Source: an uncultured Oscillatoriales cyanobacterium
Lineage (GTDB): Bacteria; Cyanobacteriota; Cyanobacteriia; Cyanobacteriales; Microcoleaceae
Length of the DNA: 37,547 nucleotides
Reading direction: 5' to 3'
NCBI GenBank assembly: GCA_903893625.1
Contig: CAITND010000194.1
Location: 1-37,547, forward strand
In this document: positions 1-8,644 of the stretch, in pieces
Layout of the letters: each line of letters opens with the position of its first letter
Numbering within the stretch: position 1 is the first letter of the stretch
Program-made: the position numbers and the translations under genes
Notes under the pieces: generated by a model
What the model saw: the letters and a program-made list of their open reading frames with translations, nothing else
What the model was told of the DNA's origin: nothing
Database searches by the model: none

Positions 1-156
1 CCCAACCCCTACGATAAAATATTACAACCTATTTAGGATTGCTATATATTAGCTGAACAATGAAGAAGATCTGACCCCAACTTATAGAAAATTAACCTTG
101 ACATTGATCAATTAATCTTTCACCTTTTTGGCTATATCAAATTGATAGTAATTAGA

Positions 157-1194
157 TTATAATTTTCTAACTTCTAACGGCTTTTTCTCGGTTAAAGAAA
201 GTTGCTCTAACTGTTGCCAAACTTCCTGTAATAAGCCATCTAACCCAATTCTTGCCACCGCAGAAATCATAAAAATTGGGCTTGGGTGTAGCTTTTGTAG
301 TTCGGACGCTAGAGCTTGAATTTCTTCAGTTTCAACATCCACCGCATCCACTTTATTAAATGCCAGAATTTGAGGACGTTCTCCCAGTCCTCTGCCATAG
401 GCTTTTAATTCCTCTTGAATGGTATGATAATTTTCAATAGGATTACTATCGGTGATATCAATTAAATGCAATAATACGCGAGTTCGTTCAATATGGCGTA
501 AAAATTCATGTCCTAACCCTGCCCCTAAATGGGCACCTTCAATTAACCCCGGAATATCAGCAAAAACTGTTCCGTCTCCGGTGGGTTTTCTGACAACTCC
601 CAAGTTAGGAATTAAGGTGGTAAAGGGATAATCGGCAATTTTAGGACGGGCTGATGATAACGAAGAAATTAACGTTGATTTTCCGGCATTGGGTAAACCA
701 ATAATTCCGACTTCTGCTAATAGTTTTAATTCCAATCTTAACCGTCTATTTTCTCCTTCTAAACCGGGTAAAGCGTATTCTGGGGCGCGATTTCGATTGC
801 TTAAAAAGTATTTATTCCCTAAGCCTCCTTTTCCTCCTGCTGCCACACAAAGCTGTTGATTTTTTTCAATTAAATCCCCTAAAATTTCATCGGTATTAGC
901 ATCATAAACAACGGTTCCTAATGGCACTTGAATTAAACGATCTTCTCCATTCGCCCCCGTCATATTTTTAGGGCCGCCTCGTGTGCCATGCTCCCCTTGA
1001 AATTTATGATTATATTGAAAATCTAACAGGGTTTGTAGATGTTCAACGGCGACTAATATTACTGATCCGCCTTTGCCACCATTACCACCCGCCGGCCCCC
1101 CAGCCGGAACATATTTTTCCCGTCGAAAGGCAACGATACCATCGCCTCCTTTCCCGCCTTCAACTTCAATTTCAACTTGATCAATAAATTGCAT
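157..1194 (-). CDS. obgE: Obg family GTPase (ribosome assembly)
   Basis: 345-residue GTPase of the Obg/CgtA family, which binds the 50S subunit and acts in ribosome maturation and stress control. The N-terminal glycine-rich Obg fold (about residues 1-158) shows GGKGGDG, PAGGPAGGNGGKGG and GGKGGLGN. The G domain follows, with G1 GLPNAGKS near residue 166, switch region YPFTT, G3 DIPGL, G4 NKVD and G5 SA. The protein is shorter than the E. coli one because it lacks the acidic C-terminal extension, which is usual for cyanobacteria. The ATG start gives the canonical MQFIDQ opening. The gene stands alone; a CTGATAA repeat lies upstream. Confidence 0.97.
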   Translation of the reverse strand: MQFIDQVEIEVEGGKGGDGIVAFRREKYVPAGGPAGGNGGKGGSVILVAVEHLQTLLDFQYNHKFQGEHGTRGGPKNMTGANGEDRLIQVPLGTVVYDANTDEILGDLIEKNQQLCVAAGGKGGLGNKYFLSNRNRAPEYALPGLEGENRRLRLELKLLAEVGIIGLPNAGKSTLISSLSSARPKIADYPFTTLIPNLGVVRKPTGDGTVFADIPGLIEGAHLGAGLGHEFLRHIERTRVLLHLIDITDSNPIENYHTIQEELKAYGRGLGERPQILAFNKVDAVDVETEEIQALASELQKLHPSPIFMISAVARIGLDGLLQEVWQQLEQLSLTEKKPLEVRKL

Positions 1195-1232
1195 TTTATT
1201 TTTATTTAGATGAATTAGATATTGAGCTTAGA

Positions 1233-1266
1233 CTGATAACTGATAACTGATAACTGATAACTGATT
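1233..1266. repeat. CTGATAA heptanucleotide tandem repeat
   Basis: Four exact CTGATAA units plus a terminal CTGATT lie between obgE and the Psb32-like gene, both on the minus strand. It is a short tandemly repeated repetitive sequence of the heptamer class common in filamentous cyanobacteria. Copy number is likely to vary between strains. Confidence 0.9.
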
Positions 1267-1267
1267 C

Positions 1268-2026
1268 TTAGCTACGATTTCCTTGGAAATAATAATAGGT
1301 TGCCATGGGAACAATCGTCGCCACAACTAACAATACCACAACGATAATTGTAGCACTGGTATCGTTCGTTTCTTCGGCGGATTTAAAGGTACTGTCAACA
1401 TTAATAGTTTCTGTTTCTGTGGGTGGGCCGGGATCAGGTTCTCCTGATAAGACAGTAGCAATGCGATCGCTCGCTGCAATAAACGCCTCATTATATTTAC
1501 CTCCTTGACGAAGGGGATATTTTAGAGTTTCTTGAGCGACACTTTCAGCAATTTCATCCGTTAATAAGGATTGGGTTTTTTCTCCGGTTTGAATGGCAGT
1601 ATTATTGTTGATTGTATCCAAAACTAACAAGGTTTGATTCGCGGCGGTTTCTGGAGTCGGAAACCATTTTTTAAACACTTTTTCCGCAAAACTATCAATG
1701 GTTTCGCCATAATCTAAACGGTGAACGGTCAAAAATCGAACTTCATAACCTGTGTTTTTTGCTAAGTCCGATAAGGTATTATTTAAACGTCCTTTCGTAC
1801 TCCGGCTGAGAACGTCATCCATTTCCACAACCCAAGTTTCATTCCCAGAGGATAACGCCGGAACTTGATAAACCCCCGTTGCTAAAGCTGGAGTTGCCCA
1901 AAATCCAACGATAACCGTTAAAAGCAGGGAAATTACGAATCCTGGTAATAAGTTTCCCCAATTTAATATTGTTTTAAGCTGTTGTATCATTGTCAAAATT
2001 GATGATATAAGTGCAGGGTTCCCCAT
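1268..2026 (-). CDS. psb32: Psb32-like TPM-domain protein (PSII repair)
   Basis: 252 residues with an N-terminal signal or anchor segment (hydrophobic stretch about 29-45 ending in TPALA), a TPM domain (about 52-200, beginning with V-x-E-M-D-D-V-L-S and containing LDTINNNTAIQTG), an acidic Pro/Thr linker and a C-terminal transmembrane helix (about 222-245). This is the layout of cyanobacterial Psb32, related to plant TLP18.3, a thylakoid protein linked to photosystem II protection and D1 turnover. Lumenal placement is inferred from the signal and family. An internal ATG at 1990 (MIQQLK) would give a more typical signal peptide and may be the true start. No Shine-Dalgarno is visible at either start. 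The function is family knowledge, not shown by the sequence alone. Confidence 0.8.
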   Translation of the reverse strand: MGNPALISSILTMIQQLKTILNWGNLLPGFVISLLLTVIVGFWATPALATGVYQVPALSSGNETWVVEMDDVLSRSTKGRLNNTLSDLAKNTGYEVRFLTVHRLDYGETIDSFAEKVFKKWFPTPETAANQTLLVLDTINNNTAIQTGEKTQSLLTDEIAESVAQETLKYPLRQGGKYNEAFIAASDRIATVLSGEPDPGPPTETETINVDSTFKSAEETNDTSATIIVVVLLVVATIVPMATYYYFQGNRS

Positions 2027-2154
2027 GTTAACTATACAAGATAATGGTTGTTAGTTGACCGTTGACTGTTAACAGCCAATACCCTATTGCCAATCACCCC
2101 TCAACCGTGAACAATAAACAATTAACCCAGAACTGATCTATCCCCTGTCACCTT

Positions 2155-3807
2155 ATGCCAAGTTTGTTTGATGTTGAACATTTGAGGGTTGCTTATCCCC
2201 ACTCCCGAACTCCGCAAAGTTGGGCTGTGAATGATGTCTCCTTTTCCCTACAACCGGGAGAACGTCTAGGACTGGTGGGGGAGTCCGGTTGTGGGAAGTC
2301 TACCATTGGACGGGCGGTGATGCGGTTGTTACCCAACACGAGCGAAATTGAGGGACAAGTGAGATTTGAAGGACAACCCGTGTTTGGGATGGATGCAAAA
2401 CGGTTGCGACAGTTTCGCGGGGAAGCGGTTGCTTTAATATTTCAAGATCCGATGACTCGCCTTGACCCGTTAATGACCATTGGCGATCATTGTTTAGAAA
2501 CTTTAAAAGCCCATCGTCCGCAATTATCAAATTCTCAAGCTAAAAATAAAGCTTTAGAAATATTAGAAGCGGTGAAAATTCCTGCAAATCGTTGGTCACA
2601 ATATCCCCATGAATTTAGTGGCGGAATGCGTCAACGAGTTGCGATCGCTTTAGCTTTATTACTTGACCCTAAATTAATCGTTGCGGATGAACCTACCACC
2701 AGTTTAGATGTCACGGTTTCGGCTCAAATTTTAAAGGAATTAACTCGACTTTGTGAACAACGGGGAACCGCTATTTTATTAATTTCCCATGATTTAGCAA
2801 TGGTTGGAGAATATTGCCATAAAATTGCTGTCATGTACCAAGGGAAAATGGTAGAAATGGGTTCATCTCAAACGGTTTTTCAATCGCCTCAACATCCCTA
2901 CACCCAATCTTTATTAAAATCAGCGTTACATTTACAGGATATTGAAAATAAAGCAGCAAATCCGACTTTAGAAACCCCTGGATCTTCTGGTCAACCTTTG
3001 TTATCCCTTAAAAATTTACAACAACATTATACCCTAGAATCGAGCTTTTTACAACAATTGTTTTCCAAACAAAAGAAATCCGTAATTAAAGCCGTTGATG
3101 GGATTAATTTAGAATTATATCCAGGGGAAATATTAGGTTTAGTCGGAGAGTCAGGTTGTGGAAAAAGTACCCTCTCTCGGACGATTTTACAACTAATTCG
3201 GGCAACGAACGGCAGTGTCGAATTTTTAGGCACTGATTTAACTAAATTATCCCGTGAACAGGTACGAAAATATCGTCGTCAAATGCAAATGGTATTTCAA
3301 GATCCCCATGCTTGTTTAAACCCCATGATGACCGTTGGCGAAAGTATTGCTGATCCGCTTTTAATTCATAAATTAGCAACACCAGAGGAGGCAAAAAAAC
3401 AGGTTTTAGCTATGTTAGACCGGGTAGGATTAACACCAACAAAGGAATATTATCAACGCTATCCAGGGGAATTATCCGGCGGACAACAACAACGAGTTGC
3501 GATCGCTAGAGCCTTAATGACTCATCCCCAATTATTGATTTGTGATGAACCTGTCAGTATGTTAGATGCCAGTGTTCAAGCTCAAGTTTTAGAATTAATG
3601 TTAGAATTAAAACGAGAGTTTAATTTAACCTATTTATTTATTACCCATGATTTATGGGTAGCGAGGTTTTTATGTAATCGAATTGCAGTAATGAATGAGG
3701 GTAAAATTGTTGAATTAGAAGCAACAGAAGACCTATTTACAAATCCTCAACATCCCTACACCCAAACCCTATTATCGGCTGTTCCCTCCCTCTCCAAATT
3801 AAAGTAG
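2155..3807 (+). CDS. Fused two-domain ABC transporter ATPase (DppD-DppF type)
   Basis: 550 residues carrying two complete ABC ATPase domains in one chain. Domain 1: Walker A GESGCGKST near residue 42, signature SGGMRQR near 155, Walker B LIVADEP and switch His in LLISHD. Domain 2: Walker A GESGCGKST near 331, signature SGGQQQR near 441, Walker B LLICDEP, FITHD. Each domain ends with the PQHPYTQSLL/PQHPYTQTLL element typical of oligopeptide/dipeptide/nickel (DppD/DppF, YejF, GsiA) ATPases. It should energise a peptide or nickel importer at the cytoplasmic face. No permease or binding-protein gene is nearby, so it works with distant partners, as is common in cyanobacteria. The stop codon lies inside a dispersed inverted repeat. 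Confidence 0.93.
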   Translation: MPSLFDVEHLRVAYPHSRTPQSWAVNDVSFSLQPGERLGLVGESGCGKSTIGRAVMRLLPNTSEIEGQVRFEGQPVFGMDAKRLRQFRGEAVALIFQDPMTRLDPLMTIGDHCLETLKAHRPQLSNSQAKNKALEILEAVKIPANRWSQYPHEFSGGMRQRVAIALALLLDPKLIVADEPTTSLDVTVSAQILKELTRLCEQRGTAILLISHDLAMVGEYCHKIAVMYQGKMVEMGSSQTVFQSPQHPYTQSLLKSALHLQDIENKAANPTLETPGSSGQPLLSLKNLQQHYTLESSFLQQLFSKQKKSVIKAVDGINLELYPGEILGLVGESGCGKSTLSRTILQLIRATNGSVEFLGTDLTKLSREQVRKYRRQMQMVFQDPHACLNPMMTVGESIADPLLIHKLATPEEAKKQVLAMLDRVGLTPTKEYYQRYPGELSGGQQQRVAIARALMTHPQLLICDEPVSMLDASVQAQVLELMLELKREFNLTYLFITHDLWVARFLCNRIAVMNEGKIVELEATEDLFTNPQHPYTQTLLSAVPSLSKLK

Positions 3808-3905
3808 GGTGGGCTATGCCCACCATCATCATCAAATTCCATCATCAAATTTCATCATCATTCAATTAAGAGATGAATAAAAGAGATGGGCATAGCCCAT
3901 CCTAC
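3804..3905. repeat. Dispersed inverted repeat GTAGGGTGGGCTATGCCCA
   Basis: A 19-base arm at 3804-3822 is matched by its reverse complement at 3887-3905 with one mismatch. The 64-base loop is rich in CATCATCAAATT. The left arm contains the TAG stop of the upstream ABC gene. It resembles mobile palindromic elements scattered through cyanobacterial genomes and could act as a bidirectional transcription terminator or an RNA hairpin. Confidence 0.8.
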
Positions 3906-3943
3906 GGTTAAAATATTTAGATTAATATTGATAATTTTAAAAT

Positions 3944-5095
3944 ATGAAAAAACTCGTTTTAATTGGTGGAGGACATAGCCATGCGATCGCTCTCAAACAA
4001 TGGGGGATCAATCCCTTATCGGACGTTGAATTAACCTTAATTACGGATGTAGATCAAACCCCATATTCAGGAATGTTACCCGGTTATATTGCGGGATTTT
4101 ATACCTTTGATCAATGCCATATAGATTTACCGTCCTTAGCCGAATTTGCCCAAGCTAAAATTTATGTTGATCAAGCCATCGGTTTAGATTTAGAAAAAAA
4201 TCTGGTTATTTGTAAAAATAATGCCCCCATTTCTTTTGATATTGTATCGATTGATATTGGTAGCACTCCCACAATCTCAACTATTCCGGGTGCAACCAAA
4301 CATACTATTCCTGTTAAACCTATCTCTAACTTTTTGCAATATTGGCATCAATTAGTTAATGAAATTCAGCAAAATCCTCAACAAAAAATCCGGTTAGCGA
4401 TTGTTGGAGGAGGTGCGGGAGGTGTTGAATTAGCTTTTAATATTCACAGCCATCTCACTCAAATTTATCAACAAGCCAATCAACCCTTAAATCAGTTAGA
4501 ATTACATCTAATTCATAGCGGTAAACGGTTATTATCAGAACGTCACCCTTCCTTAAGTCGAAAAGTAGAAAGTTTGCTTAAAAAGCTTAAGATTCATTTA
4601 CACTTTAATGAAACAGTTGATCAAGTTGACGAGACTCAAAATTCTATTAAAATAATTAACTGTAAATCAGGATTAACCCTAGAATGCGATCGCATTTTTT
4701 GGGTAACACAAGCATCAGCATCCCCCTGGTTAAAACAAGCAGGACTAACAACAGATGAACGAGGATTTATTCTAGTCAATGATAACTTACAATCTGTTTC
4801 CCATCCCCAAGTTTTCGCCGCCGGAGATATCGCCACAATGATTAATTATCCCCGACCCAAAGCGGGAGTTTTTGCGGTGCGTCAAGGTCAACCATTATTA
4901 GAAAATTTAAAACGAAGTTTACAAGCAAAACCCCTAAAACCGTTTATCCCTCAAAAAGAATTTTTAATTTTAATTGGGACAGGAGATCAAAAAGCGATCG
5001 CTTCTAAAGCAGGGTTGAATATAGGGCCATATTCGTTGTTATGGCGATGGAAAGATTATATTGATCAAAAGTTTATGAGACAGTTTAAAAACTGA
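3944..5095 (+). CDS. FAD/NAD(P) oxidoreductase of the SelD-associated family
   Basis: 383 residues of the pyridine-nucleotide-disulfide oxidoreductase type that is often found as the N-terminal half of cyanobacterial SelD fusion proteins. The first dinucleotide fold has GGGHSH at residues 8-13 with the family's YSGMLPGYIAG. The second nucleotide-binding loop is GGGAGGVELAF near 155. The FAD-contacting segment is VFAAGDIA, followed by KAGVFAVRQGQPL. The chain ends with WRWKDYIDQKFMRQFKN, which is where the linker to the SelD kinase domain would begin, and then stops. No SelD-like domain follows in any frame; an accessory gene starts 39 bases later. It is probably a soluble or membrane-peripheral redox enzyme with unknown substrate. 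Confidence 0.85.
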   Translation: MKKLVLIGGGHSHAIALKQWGINPLSDVELTLITDVDQTPYSGMLPGYIAGFYTFDQCHIDLPSLAEFAQAKIYVDQAIGLDLEKNLVICKNNAPISFDIVSIDIGSTPTISTIPGATKHTIPVKPISNFLQYWHQLVNEIQQNPQQKIRLAIVGGGAGGVELAFNIHSHLTQIYQQANQPLNQLELHLIHSGKRLLSERHPSLSRKVESLLKKLKIHLHFNETVDQVDETQNSIKIINCKSGLTLECDRIFWVTQASASPWLKQAGLTTDERGFILVNDNLQSVSHPQVFAAGDIATMINYPRPKAGVFAVRQGQPLLENLKRSLQAKPLKPFIPQKEFLILIGTGDQKAIASKAGLNIGPYSLLWRWKDYIDQKFMRQFKN

Positions 5096-5134
5096 TTAAT
5101 TTTTATTCAAAAATTGCGATTATCTGCGTTGTTT

Positions 5135-5584
5135 ATGATACAATTAAAATTGTTATTCCCTTGGACAAATCCAGATTTAGGTAAAGGACGTATATTTAGC
5201 CATTTTACCAATGCTGAAGGATTCACCGGAATTACAGGGATTTTCGGTGAGCGTCTTGATGTAGATCAGCCCGTTATTGTTAATACGCTAACATTTGGAA
5301 AGGGTTCTAACCCATTCTTGGCTAAAGAACCTGGTGATATTTTTATCACAGATTTGGGTTCTGATGCTACAGCAGGAGATTTAGAGCAAATCGGTGTTTT
5401 TGGAGAAAAGCAGAAATTTGTTATTCAATTTTCTGAGGAAACAGCTTTAATTGACAACAAGATCAGAGTTAAATCTGTTAAAATGTGTCATAATCTATTT
5501 AAACCCAGTGGTAGTATATATACAATTCCACCCCAGACCACGTTTTCAAACGGTAAATTTTTAGTAATGAGGGTTCGACCATGA
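5135..5584 (+). CDS. Small protein resembling a HYD1-type ADP-ribosyltransferase toxin domain
   Basis: About 149 residues, no signal peptide or transmembrane helix, predicted mostly beta. I recognise no firm family. The pattern SHFTNAEGFTGITGI, then a long gap, then PGDIFITDLGSDATAGDLEQIGVFG and VIQFS, and finally YTIPPQTTF, resembles the H-x-T...G...G-x-(Y/F)-x-T-D-L layout of HYD1-type ART toxin domains usually seen at the ends of polymorphic toxins. That is a by-eye resemblance only. The ATG at 5135 is preferred; the frame also has a TTG at 5114. The stop overlaps the next start as ATGA, so translation of the two genes is probably coupled. No HIP1 site lies in this gene or the next. Confidence 0.5.
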   Translation: MIQLKLLFPWTNPDLGKGRIFSHFTNAEGFTGITGIFGERLDVDQPVIVNTLTFGKGSNPFLAKEPGDIFITDLGSDATAGDLEQIGVFGEKQKFVIQFSEETALIDNKIRVKSVKMCHNLFKPSGSIYTIPPQTTFSNGKFLVMRVRP

Positions 5585-7509
5585 ACCAAGTAAACTTAAC
5601 TTTAGTGCTTGAAGATTTGGATTCATCTAAACTTGAAACACAAGTTTTAGCGGTGGAACAAGCAGCCGATATCGTGCAAGTTTTAGCGGTGGAACAAGCA
5701 GCCGATATCGTGCAAGTTTTAGCGGTGGAACAAGCAGCCGATATCGTACAAGTTTTAGCGATGAAGGTTTTGGAAACCTTTAAAACCAGTAATAATCCCT
5801 TTCTGATTGCAGAACATTTGTATCAATTTGGTTCTATCCTTGTTCCTCACTTGGAAACACTGTTTCAAGAAACTGAAAATTCAGAACTCAAACTTTTATC
5901 AGCAATTGTTTTATTACGCTTGGGTTCTCAAGTCGGAGTGAGTTACTTATTACAGGCGATTATTGATGATCAACAATATCCTTGTTTAGTCGCTAGTTGT
6001 TTGGCTTCTATTCCTATTTATGAGGCTATTAATCCAATTTTACAGCGTTTAAGAAGTGCAGATTTACAAGAGATTGATTTAATTATTGGTCTTTTAACAG
6101 TTTTAGAAGAGTTTAATCATAATATTCCTAATGATTTGTATGAACGTTTCACAGCATCAGAGGCTCCCTGGCAAGTTCAAGCGGTTGCTAAATCCGTTTT
6201 TCAAACACTGGCTTCTCGACCTCAAATGAAAACAATGAAAACGATTAAATTCATTGATTTATTTGCCGGAATTGGGGGAATCAGACTCGCGTTTGAAACA
6301 GCAGCTTCATCATTAGGATTTAAACCCCAATGTTTACTGAGTAGTGAGATTAATCAAGATTCAAGATGGGTTTATCAAGCTAATTTTAAAGAAAATGCTT
6401 TAGGTGATATTAGAACAATTGAACAATTACCAGAACATGATGTTTTACTGGCAGGTTTTCCTTGTCAATCTTTTTCTTATGCGGGTAAAAAAGAAGGCTT
6501 TGGAGATACGAGAGGAATATTATTTTTTGAGATTATGAGATTAATAGATACCAATAAACCTCAGATTATAATATTAGAGAATGTACGAGGAATTCTGACC
6601 AATTACAAAGGTATAACTATTAAAACTATAGAATATGAAATCAAAAAAAGAGGCTATAGTTTTCAATTGTTTTTATTGAATAGCTGCAATTTTGGTTTAC
6701 CTCAAAATCGATTAAGAGCTTACATCATTGCCGTATTAGGACAATCACCTAAATTCAATATTATCTCTGATACAGGGCCACAGGATTCTCATTCTTATAT
6801 CCAGCAACTTTCTCTATTTCAACAGCATCAATTTTCCAGTGTCAAAACAATTTTAGAAGATGATCCTGACCCTAAATATGATTGTTCTCCTATTTTTATT
6901 GAACAGTTAAAAAAATATTTGAACGGTGATTTAGAAAAGCTACATGGAAAAAAATTAATTGATTATCGCGGGGGAAACTCCATACACTCTTGGGAATTGG
7001 GTTTAAAAGGAGAATGTAGTCCCCAGGAAATTGAGTTAATGAATTGTTTTATTTTGAAAAGACGAAATAAAGAGTTTGGGGAGGAACAAGATGGAAAACT
7101 TTTAACTAAAGCTCAAATCGCTACGTTTTTTAATCCTCCTAATTTAGATGATCTTCTTCAGTCATTAGTCAATAAAAAATATCTTAAAGTTATTAATCAT
7201 CAATATAAACCTGTCAGTGGTAATTTTTCCTTTGAGGTATATAAATTTTTAGATCCTGAATCAATTGCTGTAACTTTGGTAGCCAGTGATGCGAATAAGT
7301 TAGGGGTTTACCATAATCATCGTGTTCGTCGAATTACGCCCCGTGAAGCGGCTCGTTTACAAGGTTTTCCTGATCAATTTTATCTACATTATCATGATGA
7401 TAAGGCTTATTATCAATTGGGAAATTCTGTTAGTATTAATGTGGTAGAATTTATTGCTAAAGAAGTTTTGTTAAAGGCGTTTTTGGGTGCGTGCGCCTTG
7501 ATGGAGTAG
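5581..7509 (+). CDS. HEAT-like domain fused to DNA (cytosine-5) methyltransferase
   Basis: 642 residues in two parts. Residues about 1-215 are helical, HEAT-like and include three perfect 12-residue repeats (QVLAVEQAADIV). From M216 there is a complete C5 methyltransferase: motif I DLFAGIGG near 226-233, catalytic Cys295 in GFPCQS, ENVRG from 333, QNRLR at 375, a variable target-recognition region about 410-560, then RRITPREAARLQGFP and GNSVSINV near 614. It should transfer methyl from S-adenosylmethionine to cytosine in a specific DNA site; the site cannot be read from sequence. No restriction enzyme gene adjoins it, so it is an orphan or does another job. It overlaps the ART-like gene by four bases. 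M216 (6226) could be an internal start for a free methyltransferase. Confidence 0.93.
   Translation: MNQVNLTLVLEDLDSSKLETQVLAVEQAADIVQVLAVEQAADIVQVLAVEQAADIVQVLAMKVLETFKTSNNPFLIAEHLYQFGSILVPHLETLFQETENSELKLLSAIVLLRLGSQVGVSYLLQAIIDDQQYPCLVASCLASIPIYEAINPILQRLRSADLQEIDLIIGLLTVLEEFNHNIPNDLYERFTASEAPWQVQAVAKSVFQTLASRPQMKTMKTIKFIDLFAGIGGIRLAFETAASSLGFKPQCLLSSEINQDSRWVYQANFKENALGDIRTIEQLPEHDVLLAGFPCQSFSYAGKKEGFGDTRGILFFEIMRLIDTNKPQIIILENVRGILTNYKGITIKTIEYEIKKRGYSFQLFLLNSCNFGLPQNRLRAYIIAVLGQSPKFNIISDTGPQDSHSYIQQLSLFQQHQFSSVKTILEDDPDPKYDCSPIFIEQLKKYLNGDLEKLHGKKLIDYRGGNSIHSWELGLKGECSPQEIELMNCFILKRRNKEFGEEQDGKLLTKAQIATFFNPPNLDDLLQSLVNKKYLKVINHQYKPVSGNFSFEVYKFLDPESIAVTLVASDANKLGVYHNHRVRRITPREAARLQGFPDQFYLHYHDDKAYYQLGNSVSINVVEFIAKEVLLKAFLGACALME
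5641..5760 (+). repeat. 36-bp in-frame tandem repeat, 3.3 copies
   Basis: Units at 5641-5676, 5677-5712 and 5713-5748 differ by one base (GTG to GTA in the last), with a 12-base partial unit to 5760. Each encodes QVLAVEQAADIV, so copy changes keep the reading frame. The near identity indicates very recent expansion. Confidence 0.95.
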
Positions 7510-7545
7510 CCTACAGTTTAATTTGATATAGTATTCCTCAAGAAT

Positions 7546-7911
7546 TTAAGCCGAGATGACAGAGGACTTGGCATAACCTTGTAATTGAATTTTAGCAGCA
7601 TCTTGAACTTGAGGATTGGAATCAACAGCCAGGGTTTTTAAGACAGAAATGGGGGTATTAGGGTTTGTGTGAAATTAAGGACTGATGCTGTTAGAATTGA
7701 GGGGAGATAGATGGGGACGAGTTGTTAAATCCGCACTCATTCCCAAGGTTTTTAATACCTCTGTCGGTGCGTTAGAATTATTGGCAACCAGTCGCGCTAA
7801 TTCTATACTTTTTTGAGCGAGTTCGACTAAACGTTCGGAAGAAGTTGTTGAATTCGCAGCTTCATGTTGAAGAATAACGCACTCTGGTAAGATCATGATT
7901 GTTGACAACAT
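7546..7911 (-). pseudogene. Broken LRV/HEAT-like repeat protein with in-frame stop
   Basis: The intact part runs from ATG 7911 to TAA at 7675-7677 (78 residues) and shows an LRV-like pattern: SSERLVELAQKS, ARLVANNSNAPTEVLKTLG. Reading through the TAA in the same frame continues the pattern with NPNTPISVLKTLAVDSNPQV and QDAAKIQLQGYAKSS before a second stop at 7546-7548. The repeat spacing around the stop is disturbed (about 20 residues of low similarity), so this is a nonsense-mutated or slightly scrambled gene rather than two genes. It lies 26 bases downstream of the response regulator on the same strand and was probably co-transcribed. Role unknown. Confidence 0.7.
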
Positions 7912-7937
7912 TTATGGTTAGAAAATCAATGTTTCCT

Positions 7938-8342
7938 TTAGTCATCTAAGGGCAGTCTCGATTTAATTTGTTCAACGAAGGCTTTATGATCAATAATAGG
8001 TTTGGGAATATAATCATCAGCCCCACTTCGGGCTAAAAAGTTTTCCCGATCGCCTGTGGTAGCATGAGCAGTAACTAAAATAACGGGAAGTTGTGCCGTT
8101 TCGGGGTTAGCTTTTAACATTTGGGTAATTTTAATCCCATCAACAGCTTTCCCGTCATAATAACTATTCGTTAAAGACACATCCATTAAAATTAGATCCG
8201 CTTGCTTGTTAGTCGCCATTTGCATCACGGTTTCCACATCTTCGGTGTGTTTCGCTAATAACCCGCCCCGTCTGGTTAAAATGCGTTCAAACAGTTTCCA
8301 GTTAACGAGATTATCTTCAACCACTAAAACGGTTCTGATCAT
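7938..8342 (-). CDS. Single-domain response regulator (CheY/DivK-like)
   Basis: 134 residues, one receiver domain and no output domain. Acidic pocket E9-D10, phosphoacceptor D54 in LILMDVSL, Thr/Ala switch in VTAHAT, and the conserved Lys in DDYIPKPI. Such stand-alone receivers relay phosphate or bind partner proteins. The insert NSYYDGKAVDG after the phospho-site loop is a little longer than in CheY. No kinase is adjacent; the partner may be one of the hybrid kinases elsewhere. The downstream LRV-like gene on the same strand is broken. Confidence 0.93.
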   Translation of the reverse strand: MIRTVLVVEDNLVNWKLFERILTRRGGLLAKHTEDVETVMQMATNKQADLILMDVSLTNSYYDGKAVDGIKITQMLKANPETAQLPVILVTAHATTGDRENFLARSGADDYIPKPIIDHKAFVEQIKSRLPLDD

Positions 8343-8644
8343 GGTCTTACCCCTCTAATGAACCCTAGTTCATGTATCCATCTATCTTTAAGTGTCTTCT
8401 ATATCCAGAAAACCGTCGATAGGGATAAGTTCAGGAGTTCTCAAACGTCACGTCTGACTGGATATGATCTTTTTCAGCAAGTCAGGATAGAAAAGGATGG
8501 AAAAGTTCAGGATGTCCTCAGATGCTATCTCTGAACCTCAATATATTTGTAGATTGTAGACTATAAATTTAACCGTTTCCACAGCCATTTTCTACATTCC
8601 AGCTAGGTTTAAGACTAACAATTGTCTAAAAACACTGACCCTGG
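8343..8644. other. 302-bp intergenic stretch
   Basis: It lies upstream of the minus-strand response regulator and downstream of the minus-strand membrane-protein gene. I see no ORF of note and no RNA gene. An imperfect dyad GTTCAG...CTGAAC at about 8504-8535 is the only structure seen. The regulator's promoter should lie here but no convincing -35/-10 pair stands out. Confidence 0.5.

Noticed and set aside
1-156. Possible gene or RNA at the left edge
   Set aside because: AT-rich with no start-stop frame or RNA fold I could identify; only the downstream side of obgE.
1305-1508. Plus-strand hydrophobic ORF over psb32
   Set aside because: It is the complement of the psb32 C-terminal region; the minus-strand frame has the recognised domain.
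5581-7509. Type II restriction-modification system
   Set aside because: A complete methyltransferase is present but no restriction enzyme gene is on either side.
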